A stretch of DNA of 64,000 nucleotides. Origin: JABSQH01 sp039177505. GTDB lineage: Bacteria; Actinomycetota; Acidimicrobiia; Acidimicrobiales; Ilumatobacteraceae. Made by a program: the position numbers and the translations under genes. Positions 17,931 to 26,637 of this stretch are shown piece after piece. The stretch's first letter is position 1; each line of letters starts with the position of its first letter. A model generated the notes under the pieces. That model did not search any database, was not told the origin of the DNA, and was given only the letters and a program-made list of their open reading frames with translations. The stretch is taken from NCBI GenBank assembly GCA_039177505.1, contig JBCDFR010000014.1, positions 11,163 through 75,162 on the forward strand. The letters are read 5' to 3'.

Positions 17931-18512
17931 CTACATCCAGGCTGGTCGGTCTTGCTCGAAGTTGTCGATGTGGGTCTCGTGGCGCATCGTGAGGCCGATG
18001 TCGTCGAGTCCGTGCAGGAAGCGATGTTGGATCGCAGCATCGAGTTGAAATGACGCGTCGACCGTTGCCTCGGGTACCTCGACCACCAATCGCTCGAGGT
18101 CGATGAGCATCTCGGCTTGCGGGTTTCGCTCGATCCCATCCCAGATGAGTTCGACGGCGAACTCGTCGAGGCGCACCGGCACGAGCCCGTTCTTCGTGCA
18201 GTTGTTGAAGAAGATGTCGGAGAAACTGGGTGCGATGACGGCTTCGAAGCCGTACTGCATGATCGCCCACACGGCGTGTTCGCGTGACGAACCGACGCCG
18301 AAGGCCGGGCCCGCCACGAGGATGTTGGCGCCCGAGTACTGCTCTTGATTGAGCACGAAGTCGCGATCGTCGCGCCAGGTCGAGAACAGTCCCTTTTCGA
18401 ACCCGGTGCGCTCGACCCGCTTGAGCCAGTGCGCCGGGATGATCTGATCGGTGTCGACATCGGAGCGCCGCAGCGGCACCCCGGTTCCGGTGATGACGTT
18501 CACGGCTTTCAT
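17931..18512 (-). CDS. leuD: 3-Isopropylmalate dehydratase small subunit
   Basis: A 193-residue subunit that, with LeuC, isomerises 2-isopropylmalate to 3-isopropylmalate in leucine synthesis. Recognised by SDVDTDQIIPAHWLKR near the N-terminus and the swivelling-domain motif GPAFGVGSSREHAVWA. The ATG (18512) overlaps the leuC stop by 4 nt, so the two are translationally coupled. Confidence 0.97.
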   Translation of the reverse strand: MKAVNVITGTGVPLRRSDVDTDQIIPAHWLKRVERTGFEKGLFSTWRDDRDFVLNQEQYSGANILVAGPAFGVGSSREHAVWAIMQYGFEAVIAPSFSDIFFNNCTKNGLVPVRLDEFAVELIWDGIERNPQAEMLIDLERLVVEVPEATVDASFQLDAAIQHRFLHGLDDIGLTMRHETHIDNFEQDRPAWM

Positions 18513-19930
18513 GATGCGGCCCCACCTTCGTCGGTCGGGAGATCGTCGGGCGTGGACAAGGTGCCGGCGACCGCCGTTGCTGCGGCCACTGCCGGCGACA
18601 CGAGGTGGGTGCGACCACCGCGGCCTTGGCGGCCCTCGAAGTTGCGATTGGACGTGCTCGCCGCCCGCTCGCCCGGTTCGAGTTTGTCGGGGTTCATCGC
18701 CAGACACATCGAGCATCCGGGCTCGCGCCAGTCGACGCCGGCGGCGATGAACACATCGTGGAGGCCTTCGTCGATGGCCTGCGCCTTCACCGCATGGCTT
18801 CCGGGAACGACCAGCGCGCGTGCGACGGTGACGGTGCGTCCGCGCAACACCTCTGCTGCGGCGCGCAGGTCCTCGATGCGGCTGTTGGTGCACGAGCCGA
18901 TGAACACGGTGTCGATGGTGACCTCGCGCAACGGCCGGCCCGGTTCGAGCTCCATGTACTCCAGCGCCCGGCGCGCCGCATCTTGGGCTGCTGGCGTGTC
19001 GAACGAGTCGGGATGTGGCACGTCGTGGTGAATGGGGAGCACCTGACCCGGGTTGGTGCCCCACGTGACGTGATGCGTGATCGAGGCGGCATCGATGACG
19101 ATCTCGGCGTCGAACACGGCGTCGTCGTCGCTGTACAACGTGCGCCAGTGGTCGACCGCGGCGTCCCAGTGTTCGCCCGTCGGAGCGTTGGGCCGAGCGT
19201 GCAGGTACTCGAAGGTGGTGTCGTCGGGTGCGATCAATCCCGCTTTGGCGCCTGCTTCGATCGACATGTTGCAGACCGTCATGCGGCCTTCCATCGACAA
19301 CGAGCGGATCGCTGATCCGCGGTACTCGATGACATGGCCGATGCCGCCGGTGGTGCCGAGCTCGCCGAGGATCGCCAGGATCACGTCCTTGGCCGTCACG
19401 CCGGGCCGCAACTCGCCGTCGACGGTGACCGACATCCATTTCGGACGTTGTTGGGGGAGGGTCTGGGTGGCGAGGACGTGTTCGACCTCGCTGGTGCCGA
19501 TCCCGAATGCGAGCGCCCCGAAAGCACCGTGAGTTGCGGTGTGGGAGTCGCCGCACACGATGGTCATGCCCGGCAGCGTGCGACCTTGCTCGGGGCCGAT
19601 CACGTGCACGATGCCCTGCCCGGGGTGGCCCATCGGGAAGTGCTCGATGCCGTGGGCCTCGACGTTCTCGCGCAGCGTGTCGACCTGCTTGGCCGACACC
19701 TCGTCGGCGATCGGCTCGTGGATCCGCTCGGTGGGGACGTTGTGGTCCTCGGTGGCCATGGTGAGGTCGGGCCGACGCACGGAGCGGCCACTGATGCGCA
19801 GGCCTTCGAAGGCCTGCGGACTGGTCACCTCGTGGACGAGGTGGAGGTCGATGTACAGCAGGTCGGGTTCACCAGGTGCGGAGTGCACCACATGGCTGTT
19901 CCAGATCTTCTCGGCGAGCGTTTGGCCCAC
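18509..19930 (-). CDS. leuC: 3-Isopropylmalate dehydratase large subunit
   Basis: A 473-residue aconitase-family subunit holding the [4Fe-4S] cluster. Signatures: TLAEKIWNSHVV at the start, VCGDSHTATHGAFG, GSCTNSR and EPGCSMCLAMNPD, the last two carrying cluster cysteines. The GGGAGG ribosome site is 2-8 nt before the ATG at 19930. The divergent ndgR gene begins only 57 nt away, and a 21-bp palindrome in that gap (19955-19975) is the likely point of control. Confidence 0.97.
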   Translation of the reverse strand: MGQTLAEKIWNSHVVHSAPGEPDLLYIDLHLVHEVTSPQAFEGLRISGRSVRRPDLTMATEDHNVPTERIHEPIADEVSAKQVDTLRENVEAHGIEHFPMGHPGQGIVHVIGPEQGRTLPGMTIVCGDSHTATHGAFGALAFGIGTSEVEHVLATQTLPQQRPKWMSVTVDGELRPGVTAKDVILAILGELGTTGGIGHVIEYRGSAIRSLSMEGRMTVCNMSIEAGAKAGLIAPDDTTFEYLHARPNAPTGEHWDAAVDHWRTLYSDDDAVFDAEIVIDAASITHHVTWGTNPGQVLPIHHDVPHPDSFDTPAAQDAARRALEYMELEPGRPLREVTIDTVFIGSCTNSRIEDLRAAAEVLRGRTVTVARALVVPGSHAVKAQAIDEGLHDVFIAAGVDWREPGCSMCLAMNPDKLEPGERAASTSNRNFEGRQGRGGRTHLVSPAVAAATAVAGTLSTPDDLPTDEGGAAS

Positions 19931-19954
19931 ATGACCTCCCGGGAGATGGCGTCG

Positions 19955-19975
19955 CTATCCCATGATGTGGGATAG
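19955..19975. promoter_or_regulatory. Candidate NdgR/LtbR operator between leuC and ndgR
   Basis: Perfect inverted repeat with 8-bp arms, CTATCCCA and TGGGATAG, around a 5-bp centre (TGATG). It fills the 57-bp divergent gap, ends inside the TAGACT -10 candidate of ndgR, and lies 25 bp upstream of leuC. IclR proteins bind such palindromes as dimers, so it can explain control of leuCD and autoregulation. Confidence 0.7.
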
Positions 19976-19987
19976 ACTTCTTGCAAT

Positions 19988-20638
19988 ATGGACAGCGTAT
20001 CGGAGGTCGGAGTGCTCGACAAGGCGGTCGCCGTGCTCGATGCGGTCGCCACCGAGCCGGCGACACTGTCTGCGTTGTGCGTCTCGACCGGGCTGCCCCG
20101 GGCCACCGCGCATCGCCTCGCCGCCGCCCTCGAGGCGCATGGTTTGCTGCGTCGCGACGGGCTCGGGCGCTACGACCTCGGCTCGCATCTCGACTCCCTC
20201 GGCCGGGCCGCTGCGGGCCGATTCCCGTTGGCTGACCTAGCAGCCGCGCCGATGGCGGCGCTGCGCGACGACACCGGTGAAGGCGTGCAGCTGTTCGTTC
20301 GTCAGGGCGACCGTCGGCGTTGTGTGCGCTCGCTCGAATCGACACACGGACTGCGCTGGATTCTTCCCGAGGGGACGGTCCTGCCGCTCGATCGCGGATC
20401 CGCCGGTCGAGTCCTCGCCGGCGAACGGACGCTCGACGGGTGGATCGAGAGCGTCGGCGAGCGCGAGCCCGGCGTGGCGTCGGTCAGCGCACCAATCCTC
20501 AACGGCGGCGACGAGGTCGTTGCGGCGTTGTCGGTGAGCGGCCCGATCGACCGTCTGTCGACGTCACCAGGTCAACGCTTCGGCCGCGCCGTGGTCGATG
20601 CGGCGAGTGCGATCGGCGCCTCGTTGCCGAACGGCTGA
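19988..20638 (+). CDS. ndgR: IclR-family regulator of leucine synthesis (NdgR/LtbR type)
   Basis: A 216-residue IclR protein: N-terminal winged helix (GVLDKAVAVLDAVATEPATLSALCVSTGLPRATAHRLAAAL) and a C-terminal effector domain. The conserved block GEREPGVASVSAPI with VVAALSVSGPIDRLS strongly resembles Streptomyces NdgR and Corynebacterium LtbR, which are also divergent from leuCD. Those proteins control leuCD and other amino-acid genes. The start MDSVSEVGVLDK matches the family start. GGAGG before the GTG at 20012 is an alternative but would trim conserved sequence. TAGACT lies 9 nt upstream. Confidence 0.85.
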   Translation: MDSVSEVGVLDKAVAVLDAVATEPATLSALCVSTGLPRATAHRLAAALEAHGLLRRDGLGRYDLGSHLDSLGRAAAGRFPLADLAAAPMAALRDDTGEGVQLFVRQGDRRRCVRSLESTHGLRWILPEGTVLPLDRGSAGRVLAGERTLDGWIESVGEREPGVASVSAPILNGGDEVVAALSVSGPIDRLSTSPGQRFGRAVVDAASAIGASLPNG

Positions 20639-20657
20639 GATGCTCGATCCGAGCATC
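20639..20657 (+). promoter_or_regulatory. Perfect palindrome between ndgR and nadA
   Basis: GATGCTCG and CGAGCATC are 8-bp arms around ATC, starting one base after the ndgR stop. It lacks a T run, so it is a weak terminator at best. It ends about 20 bp upstream of the nadA -10 box, overlapping where a -35 would be, so it may instead be an operator. Confidence 0.45.
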
Positions 20658-20677
20658 GCTCACCGGTGACCATCCCG

Positions 20678-20683
20678 TACGCT
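20678..20683 (+). promoter_or_regulatory. Leaderless-type -10 box of nadA
   Basis: TACGCT is 6 nt upstream of the GTG at 20690. It falls inside the longer reading frame from the GTG at 20666, arguing for the shorter protein. Confidence 0.55.
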
Positions 20684-20689
20684 GACACC

Positions 20690-21703
20690 GTGACCGTGAC
20701 ACCGACCGATGCGGTGAGCGAGACCGGCGTCGAGTTGCTGCCGACCGATTGGCGCGAACAGGTACTCGAGCTGGCCCGTGCGCGCGACGCCGTGATCCTC
20801 GCCCACAACTATCAGGTTCCCGAGATCCAAGACATCGCCCACCACACCGGTGACTCGCTCGGATTGTCCCGGGTCGCGGCGCAGGTCGAGGCGTCGACGA
20901 TCGTGTTCTGCGGGGTGCACTTCATGGCTGAGTCGGCCAAGATCCTCAGCCCGGACAAGACCGTGTTGATCCCCGATGCCGCTGCCGGTTGCAGCCTCGC
21001 CGAGACGATCACCGCCGACCAGTTGCGAGCCTGGAAGGCCGAGCACCCAGGAGCGGTCGTCGTGAGTTACGTCAACACCACGGCGGCGGTGAAGGCGGAG
21101 ACCGACATCTGTTGCACATCGTCGAATGCCGTCGAGGTCGTCGATTCGATTCCCGCCGACACCGAGGTGTTGTTCTGCCCCGATCAGTTCCTCGGCGCCC
21201 ACGTCCAGCGGATCACGGGCCGCGAGAACATGCACATCTGGATGGGTGAATGCCATGTCCATGCGGGAATCAACGGCGCCGATCTGCGCGATCGCGTGGA
21301 AGCCGAACCGGACGCCGAGCTGTTCATCCATCCCGAGTGTGGGTGCGCGACCAGTGCGCTCTATCTCGTCGGCGCCGGCGTCGTGCCCGACACGCAGACC
21401 AAGATCCTGTCGACTGGTGGGATGATCGACGCCGCTCGGGAGACCACTGCCGAGCGTGTCTTGGTGGCGACCGAGACCGGCATGTTGCACCAACTCGAGC
21501 AGGTCAATCCGAACACGTCGTTCGAGCCGGTCAACCGGGCTGCGGTGTGCAAGTACATGAAGATGATCACGCCTGCGAAGTTGCTGCGCTCGCTGCGCAA
21601 AGGCGTTGACGAGGTCACCGTGCCCGACGACATCGCAACGGCGGCGCGTGCATCGGTCGAGCGGATGATCGAACTCGGTACCCCGTCGGCCACTGCAGAG
21701 TGA
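20690..21703 (+). CDS. nadA: Quinolinate synthase
   Basis: NadA makes quinolinate from iminoaspartate and dihydroxyacetone phosphate using an oxygen-sensitive [4Fe-4S] cluster; it is the second step of de novo NAD synthesis. The 337-residue protein has AVILAHNYQVPEIQDIAHHTGDSLGL near the N-terminus. The three cluster cysteines are likely those in VFCGVHFMAE, DICCTSSNA and HPECGCATS. I chose the GTG at 20690, 6 nt after TACGCT. A GTG at 20666 would read through the promoter. nadB follows 22 nt downstream in the same operon. Confidence 0.95.
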   Translation: MTVTPTDAVSETGVELLPTDWREQVLELARARDAVILAHNYQVPEIQDIAHHTGDSLGLSRVAAQVEASTIVFCGVHFMAESAKILSPDKTVLIPDAAAGCSLAETITADQLRAWKAEHPGAVVVSYVNTTAAVKAETDICCTSSNAVEVVDSIPADTEVLFCPDQFLGAHVQRITGRENMHIWMGECHVHAGINGADLRDRVEAEPDAELFIHPECGCATSALYLVGAGVVPDTQTKILSTGGMIDAARETTAERVLVATETGMLHQLEQVNPNTSFEPVNRAAVCKYMKMITPAKLLRSLRKGVDEVTVPDDIATAARASVERMIELGTPSATAE

Positions 21704-21725
21704 CCGGCGTCGACGCGCCGCATCG

Positions 21726-23396
21726 ATGATCCTTCCGCAACGATTGACGGCTCCGGCTCCTACCTGGAGCGACGACGTCGACGTTGTCGTGCTCGGTTCG
21801 GGCGCGGCCGGGCTCTCGGCTGCGCTGGCTGCGCGTCCGGTGCGGCGGGTACTCATCGTGACCAAAGACGTGTTGGCAGCCGGATCGACACAGTGGGCAC
21901 AGGGCGGGCTCGCCGCTGTGCTCCACCCGACCGACACGATCGACGATCACGTGGCCGACACGATCGCGGCGGGTGCTGGCCTGTGCGACGAAGCCGCGGT
22001 TCGCGAGCTGGTGGCCGACGCACCGACGTCGATCCGCTACCTGATGCGGCTCGGCGCGGCCTTCGATCCGCCAGCAGCGGGAGCTACCGGCATTGCCCTG
22101 ACCCGCGAGGGTGGGCACAGCCACCGCCGCATCGTGCACTCGGGCGGCGATCGGTCCGGAGCCGAGGTGCAGCGCACACTCGACGAGGGCGCCCTCGGCG
22201 CAGGTGTCGAAGTGATGAGCCATGCGTTCGCCCTCGACCTCCTATGCGGAACAGCGCCCGACGGCGTGCGGCAGGCCGCTGGCGTGGTGATCGGGCGCCT
22301 CGACGAGGCGGGGCAGGTCGAGTCGGTCGGGACGATCACGGCGCGCGCCGTGGTTCTGGCATCAGGCGGATACGGGCAGGTGTATGCCTCGACATCGAAT
22401 CCGCCGGCTGTGACCGGCGACGGTCTGGCGATGGCATTGCGCGCTGGCCTCCCGGCGCGTGACCTCGAGTTCATCCAGTTCCACCCGACGGTGTTGTGGC
22501 GCGGCCCCGATGCTCGCGGACAGCAGGCGCTCGTATCCGAGGCGGTGCGTGGCGAGGGAGCGATCCTGTATGACGGAGCCGGCGAGCGCGTGATGGCAGG
22601 GGTGCACGACCAAGAGGACCTGGCGCCGCGCGACGTCGTTGCGGCGGCGATCTCGCAGCGTATGGCCGAGGCGCCGGGCGGTGTCGACGACCACGTGTTC
22701 CTCGACGCCACGCGTATGGGCGCACGGTTCCACGACCGGTTCCCGGCGATCACCGAAGCCTGTCAGGAGATCGGGCTCGACCCTGCGGTCGATCGCATTC
22801 CGGTGGCACCAGCGGCGCACTACGCGTGCGGTGGAGTCCGTGCCGACCTGTCGGGACGCACCTCCCTTGCCGGCTGTTACGCGGTTGGCGAAGTATCGGC
22901 TACCGGAGTACACGGAGCGAATCGATTGGCCTCCAACAGCCTCACCGAGTCGGTCGTCGCTGGAACTCGCGTCGGCCGCGACCTTGCCTGGGAGCTACCA
23001 GATCGAATCGCCCCTGATCCCGACCTACCGGCCGAGCAGGCGCCGCTGCTCGATCCGGCACGGACCCGGGAGGTCCGTGCAGTGATGTCTCGACACGTCG
23101 GCGTGCTCCGCAGCGCCCACTCCCTGGCCGCCGCCAGCGGAGCGCTGGGTGTGCTGGCCCAAGCGCTCTCGCGCGACGACGCTGCCGCCGAGCCCTCTCG
23201 ACGTACGTGGGAGGGCACCAACCTGTTGACCGTCGCGACAGCGGTCGTCACCGCCGCGCTCGCCCGCACCGAGAGTCGGGGGTGTCACCGACGTACGGAC
23301 CACCCGTTGCCATCAGATGAATGGAGACGTCATCTCGATGTGTTTCTAGACGCAGTGGGAGGAATCGACGTGCACTCCAGTGGCCCGGTCCGCTGA
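21726..23396 (+). CDS. nadB: L-aspartate oxidase
   Basis: NadB oxidises L-aspartate to iminoaspartate with FAD, feeding NadA. The 556-residue protein has the FAD-binding start VDVVVLGSGAAGLSAALAA, the family block TQWAQGGLAAVL, the active-site region EGGHSHRRIVHSGGDRSG, and VAPAAHYACGGV-DLSGRTSLAGCYAVGEVS-TGVHGANRLASNSLTES. The C-terminal helical domain is present. Its stop (TGA) shares a base with the ATG of the next gene, so the DUF3179 lipoprotein is coupled to it. Confidence 0.96.
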   Translation: MILPQRLTAPAPTWSDDVDVVVLGSGAAGLSAALAARPVRRVLIVTKDVLAAGSTQWAQGGLAAVLHPTDTIDDHVADTIAAGAGLCDEAAVRELVADAPTSIRYLMRLGAAFDPPAAGATGIALTREGGHSHRRIVHSGGDRSGAEVQRTLDEGALGAGVEVMSHAFALDLLCGTAPDGVRQAAGVVIGRLDEAGQVESVGTITARAVVLASGGYGQVYASTSNPPAVTGDGLAMALRAGLPARDLEFIQFHPTVLWRGPDARGQQALVSEAVRGEGAILYDGAGERVMAGVHDQEDLAPRDVVAAAISQRMAEAPGGVDDHVFLDATRMGARFHDRFPAITEACQEIGLDPAVDRIPVAPAAHYACGGVRADLSGRTSLAGCYAVGEVSATGVHGANRLASNSLTESVVAGTRVGRDLAWELPDRIAPDPDLPAEQAPLLDPARTREVRAVMSRHVGVLRSAHSLAAASGALGVLAQALSRDDAAAEPSRRTWEGTNLLTVATAVVTAALARTESRGCHRRTDHPLPSDEWRRHLDVFLDAVGGIDVHSSGPVR

Positions 23397-24652
23397 TGAG
23401 CGCTGTGGTGGCGCGCCGGTGGCTGGTCGTCGCGGTGGTGTGCGTGGCCGCGTGTTCCCCCACAGCGCAGCCAGCGAGCGATAACGCACCCGAACAGAGG
23501 GTGCCCGCCGTGACCTCGACGTCGCTCATCGATGACTACCCGGACTCGATCACGCGCACGATCGAGCGACTGGCGCGCGCCCCGCGTCCCGTCCCGAACT
23601 CCGCCATGCCGCCGAGGCATCTCGACGTCGATCGGTTCCCCGAAGCGTTGGTCGACCGTGAACGGATCGTGTCCGGTGGCCCACCGCCCGATGGGATCCC
23701 GCCGATCGACGCACCACGCTTCGACAGTCCAGCTGCGACCGACTGGATCGAGCCCAACGAGCCCGTGATGGTGCTGCCGGTCGGCTCCGCCGTCCGCATC
23801 TACCCACTGCAAGTGATGACGTGGCACGAAGTCGTCAACGACGTCGTCGATGGTCTACCGGTGGTGGTGACGTACTGCCCGCTCTGCAACTCAGGCATCG
23901 TGTACGAGCGAACGGTGGGCGGCGACGTCCTCGACTTCGGTACCTCGGGGTCGCTGTATCAGGCGAATCTCGTGCTCTACGACCGTCAGAGCGAGTCGCT
24001 GTGGACGCAATTCGATGGCCGCGCCGTGGTCGGTGACCGCGTCGAGCAGATGCTCCGGTCGATCCCTGCGTCGACTGCGTCGTGGGCCGACGCCATTGCT
24101 GCGCACCCGGACGCGCTCGTGCTCCAACGCGACACCGAGAACCCACGTCCCTACGGTCGAAACCCGTATGGTGCCTATGACTCTCGTGATCGGCCGCTCG
24201 CCGGCTTCTTCACCGGAGAGCCGGACGGCACGTTGCCGCCCTTCGATCGCGTCGTCGGGATCGAGCTCGATGGTCGCTCGATTGCGGTCCGCACTGCCGA
24301 CGCCGCCCGAGACGGCGTCATCGCGCTCGACCTGGGCGGCCGTCCCCTCACCGTGTGGCATCGGCCGGGGACGGCGTCTGCATTGAACACCCCCGACATT
24401 GCCGACGGCGCCGATGTCGGCGCGACCGGTGTGTTCATCGCCGAGATCGATGGCTCGCCCGCCGAGTTCGCAGCTGGGCCCGACGGCATCGTCGATGTGG
24501 CCACCGGATCGGAGTGGAACATCTTCGGCCGAGCGACCGCCGGTCCCCTCAACGGTACGCAGCTCAAGCGTGTCGATCACGTCGACACGTTCTGGTTCTC
24601 GTGGGCTGCGTTTCGGGTCACGCCGGCCCTTTTCAGCGTCGAGGCATCTTGA
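23396..24652 (+). CDS. DUF3179 lipoprotein inside the nad operon
   Basis: A 418-residue secreted protein: signal peptide with lipobox (VCVAACS), a Ser/Thr-rich linker, then the DUF3179 domain. Recognisable segments are YPLQVMTWHEVVND, VVTYCPLCNSGIVYER, and FGTSGSLYQANLVLYDRQSESLWTQ. The CPLC pair is a family hallmark and could bind metal or form a disulfide; the reaction is unknown. The start ATG overlaps the nadB stop by one base (TGATG). It lies between nadB and nadC, an unexpected place for an exported protein. nadC has its own -10 box. Confidence 0.85.
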   Translation: MSAVVARRWLVVAVVCVAACSPTAQPASDNAPEQRVPAVTSTSLIDDYPDSITRTIERLARAPRPVPNSAMPPRHLDVDRFPEALVDRERIVSGGPPPDGIPPIDAPRFDSPAATDWIEPNEPVMVLPVGSAVRIYPLQVMTWHEVVNDVVDGLPVVVTYCPLCNSGIVYERTVGGDVLDFGTSGSLYQANLVLYDRQSESLWTQFDGRAVVGDRVEQMLRSIPASTASWADAIAAHPDALVLQRDTENPRPYGRNPYGAYDSRDRPLAGFFTGEPDGTLPPFDRVVGIELDGRSIAVRTADAARDGVIALDLGGRPLTVWHRPGTASALNTPDIADGADVGATGVFIAEIDGSPAEFAAGPDGIVDVATGSEWNIFGRATAGPLNGTQLKRVDHVDTFWFSWAAFRVTPALFSVEAS

Positions 24653-24663
24653 TCGTCGAGTCA

Positions 24664-24669
24664 TAGGGT
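24664..24669 (+). promoter_or_regulatory. Leaderless-type -10 box of nadC
   Basis: TAGGGT lies 7 nt upstream of the TTG start at 24677, giving nadC its own promoter downstream of the DUF3179 gene. Confidence 0.5.
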
Positions 24670-24676
24670 TGGGCAC

Positions 24677-25576
24677 TTGAACGATCTCTCACCCATCCCC
24701 GCGGCTCGTCGGGCGCAGCTGTCAGCTTGTGGGCTCGATCCCGACTCCGTCGAGCGACTGATCACCGTCGCGCTCCGCGAGGATCTCGGCGACGGAACGG
24801 ACATCACGTCAGCCGCAACGGTCGATCGAGATCATCGTGGGCGTGGGCACTTCGTCGCCCGACAGCGGGGAACGATCGCCGGGTTGCCCATCGCTGCTGC
24901 CGTCATCGAGATGGTGTGTGGTGCTCGACGCGCCGAAGTGGAACTCGTGATCGACGACGGAAGCGCGGTCGACGCAGGGGCCGAGCTCGCCTGGGTCGAT
25001 GCGTCGACGCGCGGACTGCTCACGAGTGAGCGCACGGCGCTGAATCTGCTCTGTCATCTCTCTGGCGTGGCGACGCTGACCGCCCGATGGGCCGACGCGC
25101 TCGCCGGCACTCGCGCGCAAGTACGCGACACGCGCAAGACGACGCCAGGTCTGCGGGCGCTCGAGAAGTACGCGGTTCGGTGTGGGGGAGGGGTCAATCA
25201 CCGCATGGGGCTGTCCGACGCGGCGCTCGTCAAGGACAATCACATCGTCGCCGCAGGCTCGGTCGGGAACGCCTTTCGACGGGTTCGCGAACTGGCGGGA
25301 ACGGTGTCTGTCGAGATCGAGGTCGACGACCTCGACGGACTCGTCGAGGCGATCGAAGCGGGCGCCGACGAGGTGCTGATCGACAACTTCACGGTCGCCG
25401 AAATGTGCGCCGCGGTGGCGCTGCGCGATGACATGCGTGGCAACGTCGCATTAGAGGCGAGCGGTGGCCTGACGCTTGAGACCGCGAGCGCCGTCGCGGC
25501 CACCGGAGTCGACTACATCGCAGTCGGTGAGCTCACTCACTCGGCGCCGGTGCTCGACATCGGGCTCGACCTCTAG
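24677..25576 (+). CDS. nadC: Nicotinate-nucleotide pyrophosphorylase (carboxylating)
   Basis: NadC converts quinolinate and PRPP to nicotinate mononucleotide with loss of CO2, the third de novo NAD step. In 299 residues it has REDLGDGTDITSAATV, TSERTALNLLCHLSGVATLTAR, the substrate loop TRKTTPGLRALEKYAVRCGGGVNHRMGLSD and the barrel end LEASGGLTLE-VDYIAVGELTHSAPVLDIGLDL. The start is a TTG with no ribosome site, supported by TAGGGT 7 nt upstream. It closes the nadA-nadB-DUF3179-nadC set. Confidence 0.95.
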   Translation: MNDLSPIPAARRAQLSACGLDPDSVERLITVALREDLGDGTDITSAATVDRDHRGRGHFVARQRGTIAGLPIAAAVIEMVCGARRAEVELVIDDGSAVDAGAELAWVDASTRGLLTSERTALNLLCHLSGVATLTARWADALAGTRAQVRDTRKTTPGLRALEKYAVRCGGGVNHRMGLSDAALVKDNHIVAAGSVGNAFRRVRELAGTVSVEIEVDDLDGLVEAIEAGADEVLIDNFTVAEMCAAVALRDDMRGNVALEASGGLTLETASAVAATGVDYIAVGELTHSAPVLDIGLDL

Positions 25577-25586
25577 CGTCGACGCA

Positions 25587-25602
25587 GCGCCGTTCGCGGC
25601 GC
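25587..25602. terminator. Candidate bidirectional terminator between nadC and the FKBP gene
   Basis: GCGCCG-TTCG-CGGCGC forms a 6-bp GC stem with a TTCG tetraloop in the 45-bp gap between two convergent genes. There is no T run, so the assignment rests on structure and position. Confidence 0.4.
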
Positions 25603-25621
25603 CGCATCAGTCGGTCGTCGC

Positions 25622-26617
25622 TTAGTACACGCCGAGGAGGTCGACGACGATGACCGTGTCGGTGTCAGCGGGCAGGCCGAGTTGCGGGTTCCCATCGGCG
25701 CCGAACGCGTCGTCGGGTGGGATGATGATCGCCCGGCGGCCGCCGACCTGCATCCCCTCCATCCCCTCGATCAGACCCGGAATGGTGAACCCGTCGACCA
25801 ACTGGATATTGAGTGGATCGCTCGCCCAGGTGGTGTCGAGGGCGACCAACGTATCGCCGCGGAAGAGCACGATATGGGCGACGCCGGTCTGGCCCGGCTC
25901 GAGGGTGGCGCCATCGCCCTCACGAAGGTCGACCGTGGTCACCTCGGTGGCGCCCTCTGACGGATCGACGCCTGCGTCGGTCGGCTCATCGGTCGGGTCT
26001 GCCGGCTTCACGACGGCGCGCACGTCGACGACGAAGGTCAGGTCTTCGTCGGCGCAGATCACTTCGCTGCGCGCTGTGGAGCCGTACGCCAGGTCGCTCG
26101 GGATGTCGAGTTGCACCTGATCGCCGGCGCTCACCCCGACGAGACCTTCGTCCCATCCTTGAATCACGCTGCCGGTGCCGAGTACCACCGGGAATGGCTC
26201 GCGGGAGTAGCTGCTGTCGAATTCCAGCCCATCCCGGGAACGCACGCCGATGTAGTCGACGATCACCGTGTCGCCCGCTTCGGCGGCCGGGCCGTCGCCG
26301 TCGACGAGGACGCTGACGCCGAGCTCGGTGGGGAGCTCGTCGGGGATCGACACCTCAGGTGTGTCGGGATTGGTCGGTGGCGGCCCCGCATCGCCGAAGT
26401 CGGGCTCGGGAAGCGTCCCGCCTGTCTCGATGCACTCCGGTCCGGTCGGTTCAACGATGTCGTCGACGCTCTCGGACTCGTCGTCGGTCGCGGACGTGCT
26501 GTTCTCGGTCGTTGCGACGTCGCTTGCGGTGGTCGCAGATGACGAGTTGTCATCGCTGCCGCATGCAGCGATGAGCAGGGTGGTGGCGGCAACGACGAGG
26601 GGGAGCGTCCGGCGCAT
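25622..26617 (-). CDS. Lipoprotein with two FKBP-type prolyl isomerase domains
   Basis: A 331-residue exported lipoprotein: signal peptide and lipobox (LLIAACG), a Ser/Thr/Asp-rich linker, then two FKBP domains. The first (about 95-210) has DTVIVDYIGVRSRDGLEFDSSYSR and VIQGWDEGLVGVSAGDQVQLDIP. The second (about 235-330) has GFTIPGLIEGMEGMQVGGRRAIIIPPDDAFG. It likely speeds prolyl isomerisation during folding of exported proteins. The second domain lacks some aromatic pocket residues and may be non-catalytic. TAGCGT 7 nt before the ATG at 26617 supports this start. Confidence 0.87.
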   Translation of the reverse strand: MRRTLPLVVAATTLLIAACGSDDNSSSATTASDVATTENSTSATDDESESVDDIVEPTGPECIETGGTLPEPDFGDAGPPPTNPDTPEVSIPDELPTELGVSVLVDGDGPAAEAGDTVIVDYIGVRSRDGLEFDSSYSREPFPVVLGTGSVIQGWDEGLVGVSAGDQVQLDIPSDLAYGSTARSEVICADEDLTFVVDVRAVVKPADPTDEPTDAGVDPSEGATEVTTVDLREGDGATLEPGQTGVAHIVLFRGDTLVALDTTWASDPLNIQLVDGFTIPGLIEGMEGMQVGGRRAIIIPPDDAFGADGNPQLGLPADTDTVIVVDLLGVY

Positions 26618-26624
26618 CGCCGGG

Positions 26625-26630
26625 ACGCTA
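26625..26630 (-). promoter_or_regulatory. Leaderless-type -10 box of the FKBP lipoprotein gene
   Basis: TAGCGT, 7 nt upstream of the ATG at 26617. It sits just beyond the end of the UbiB-like gene. Confidence 0.5.
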
Positions 26631-26637
26631 CTGGCGA

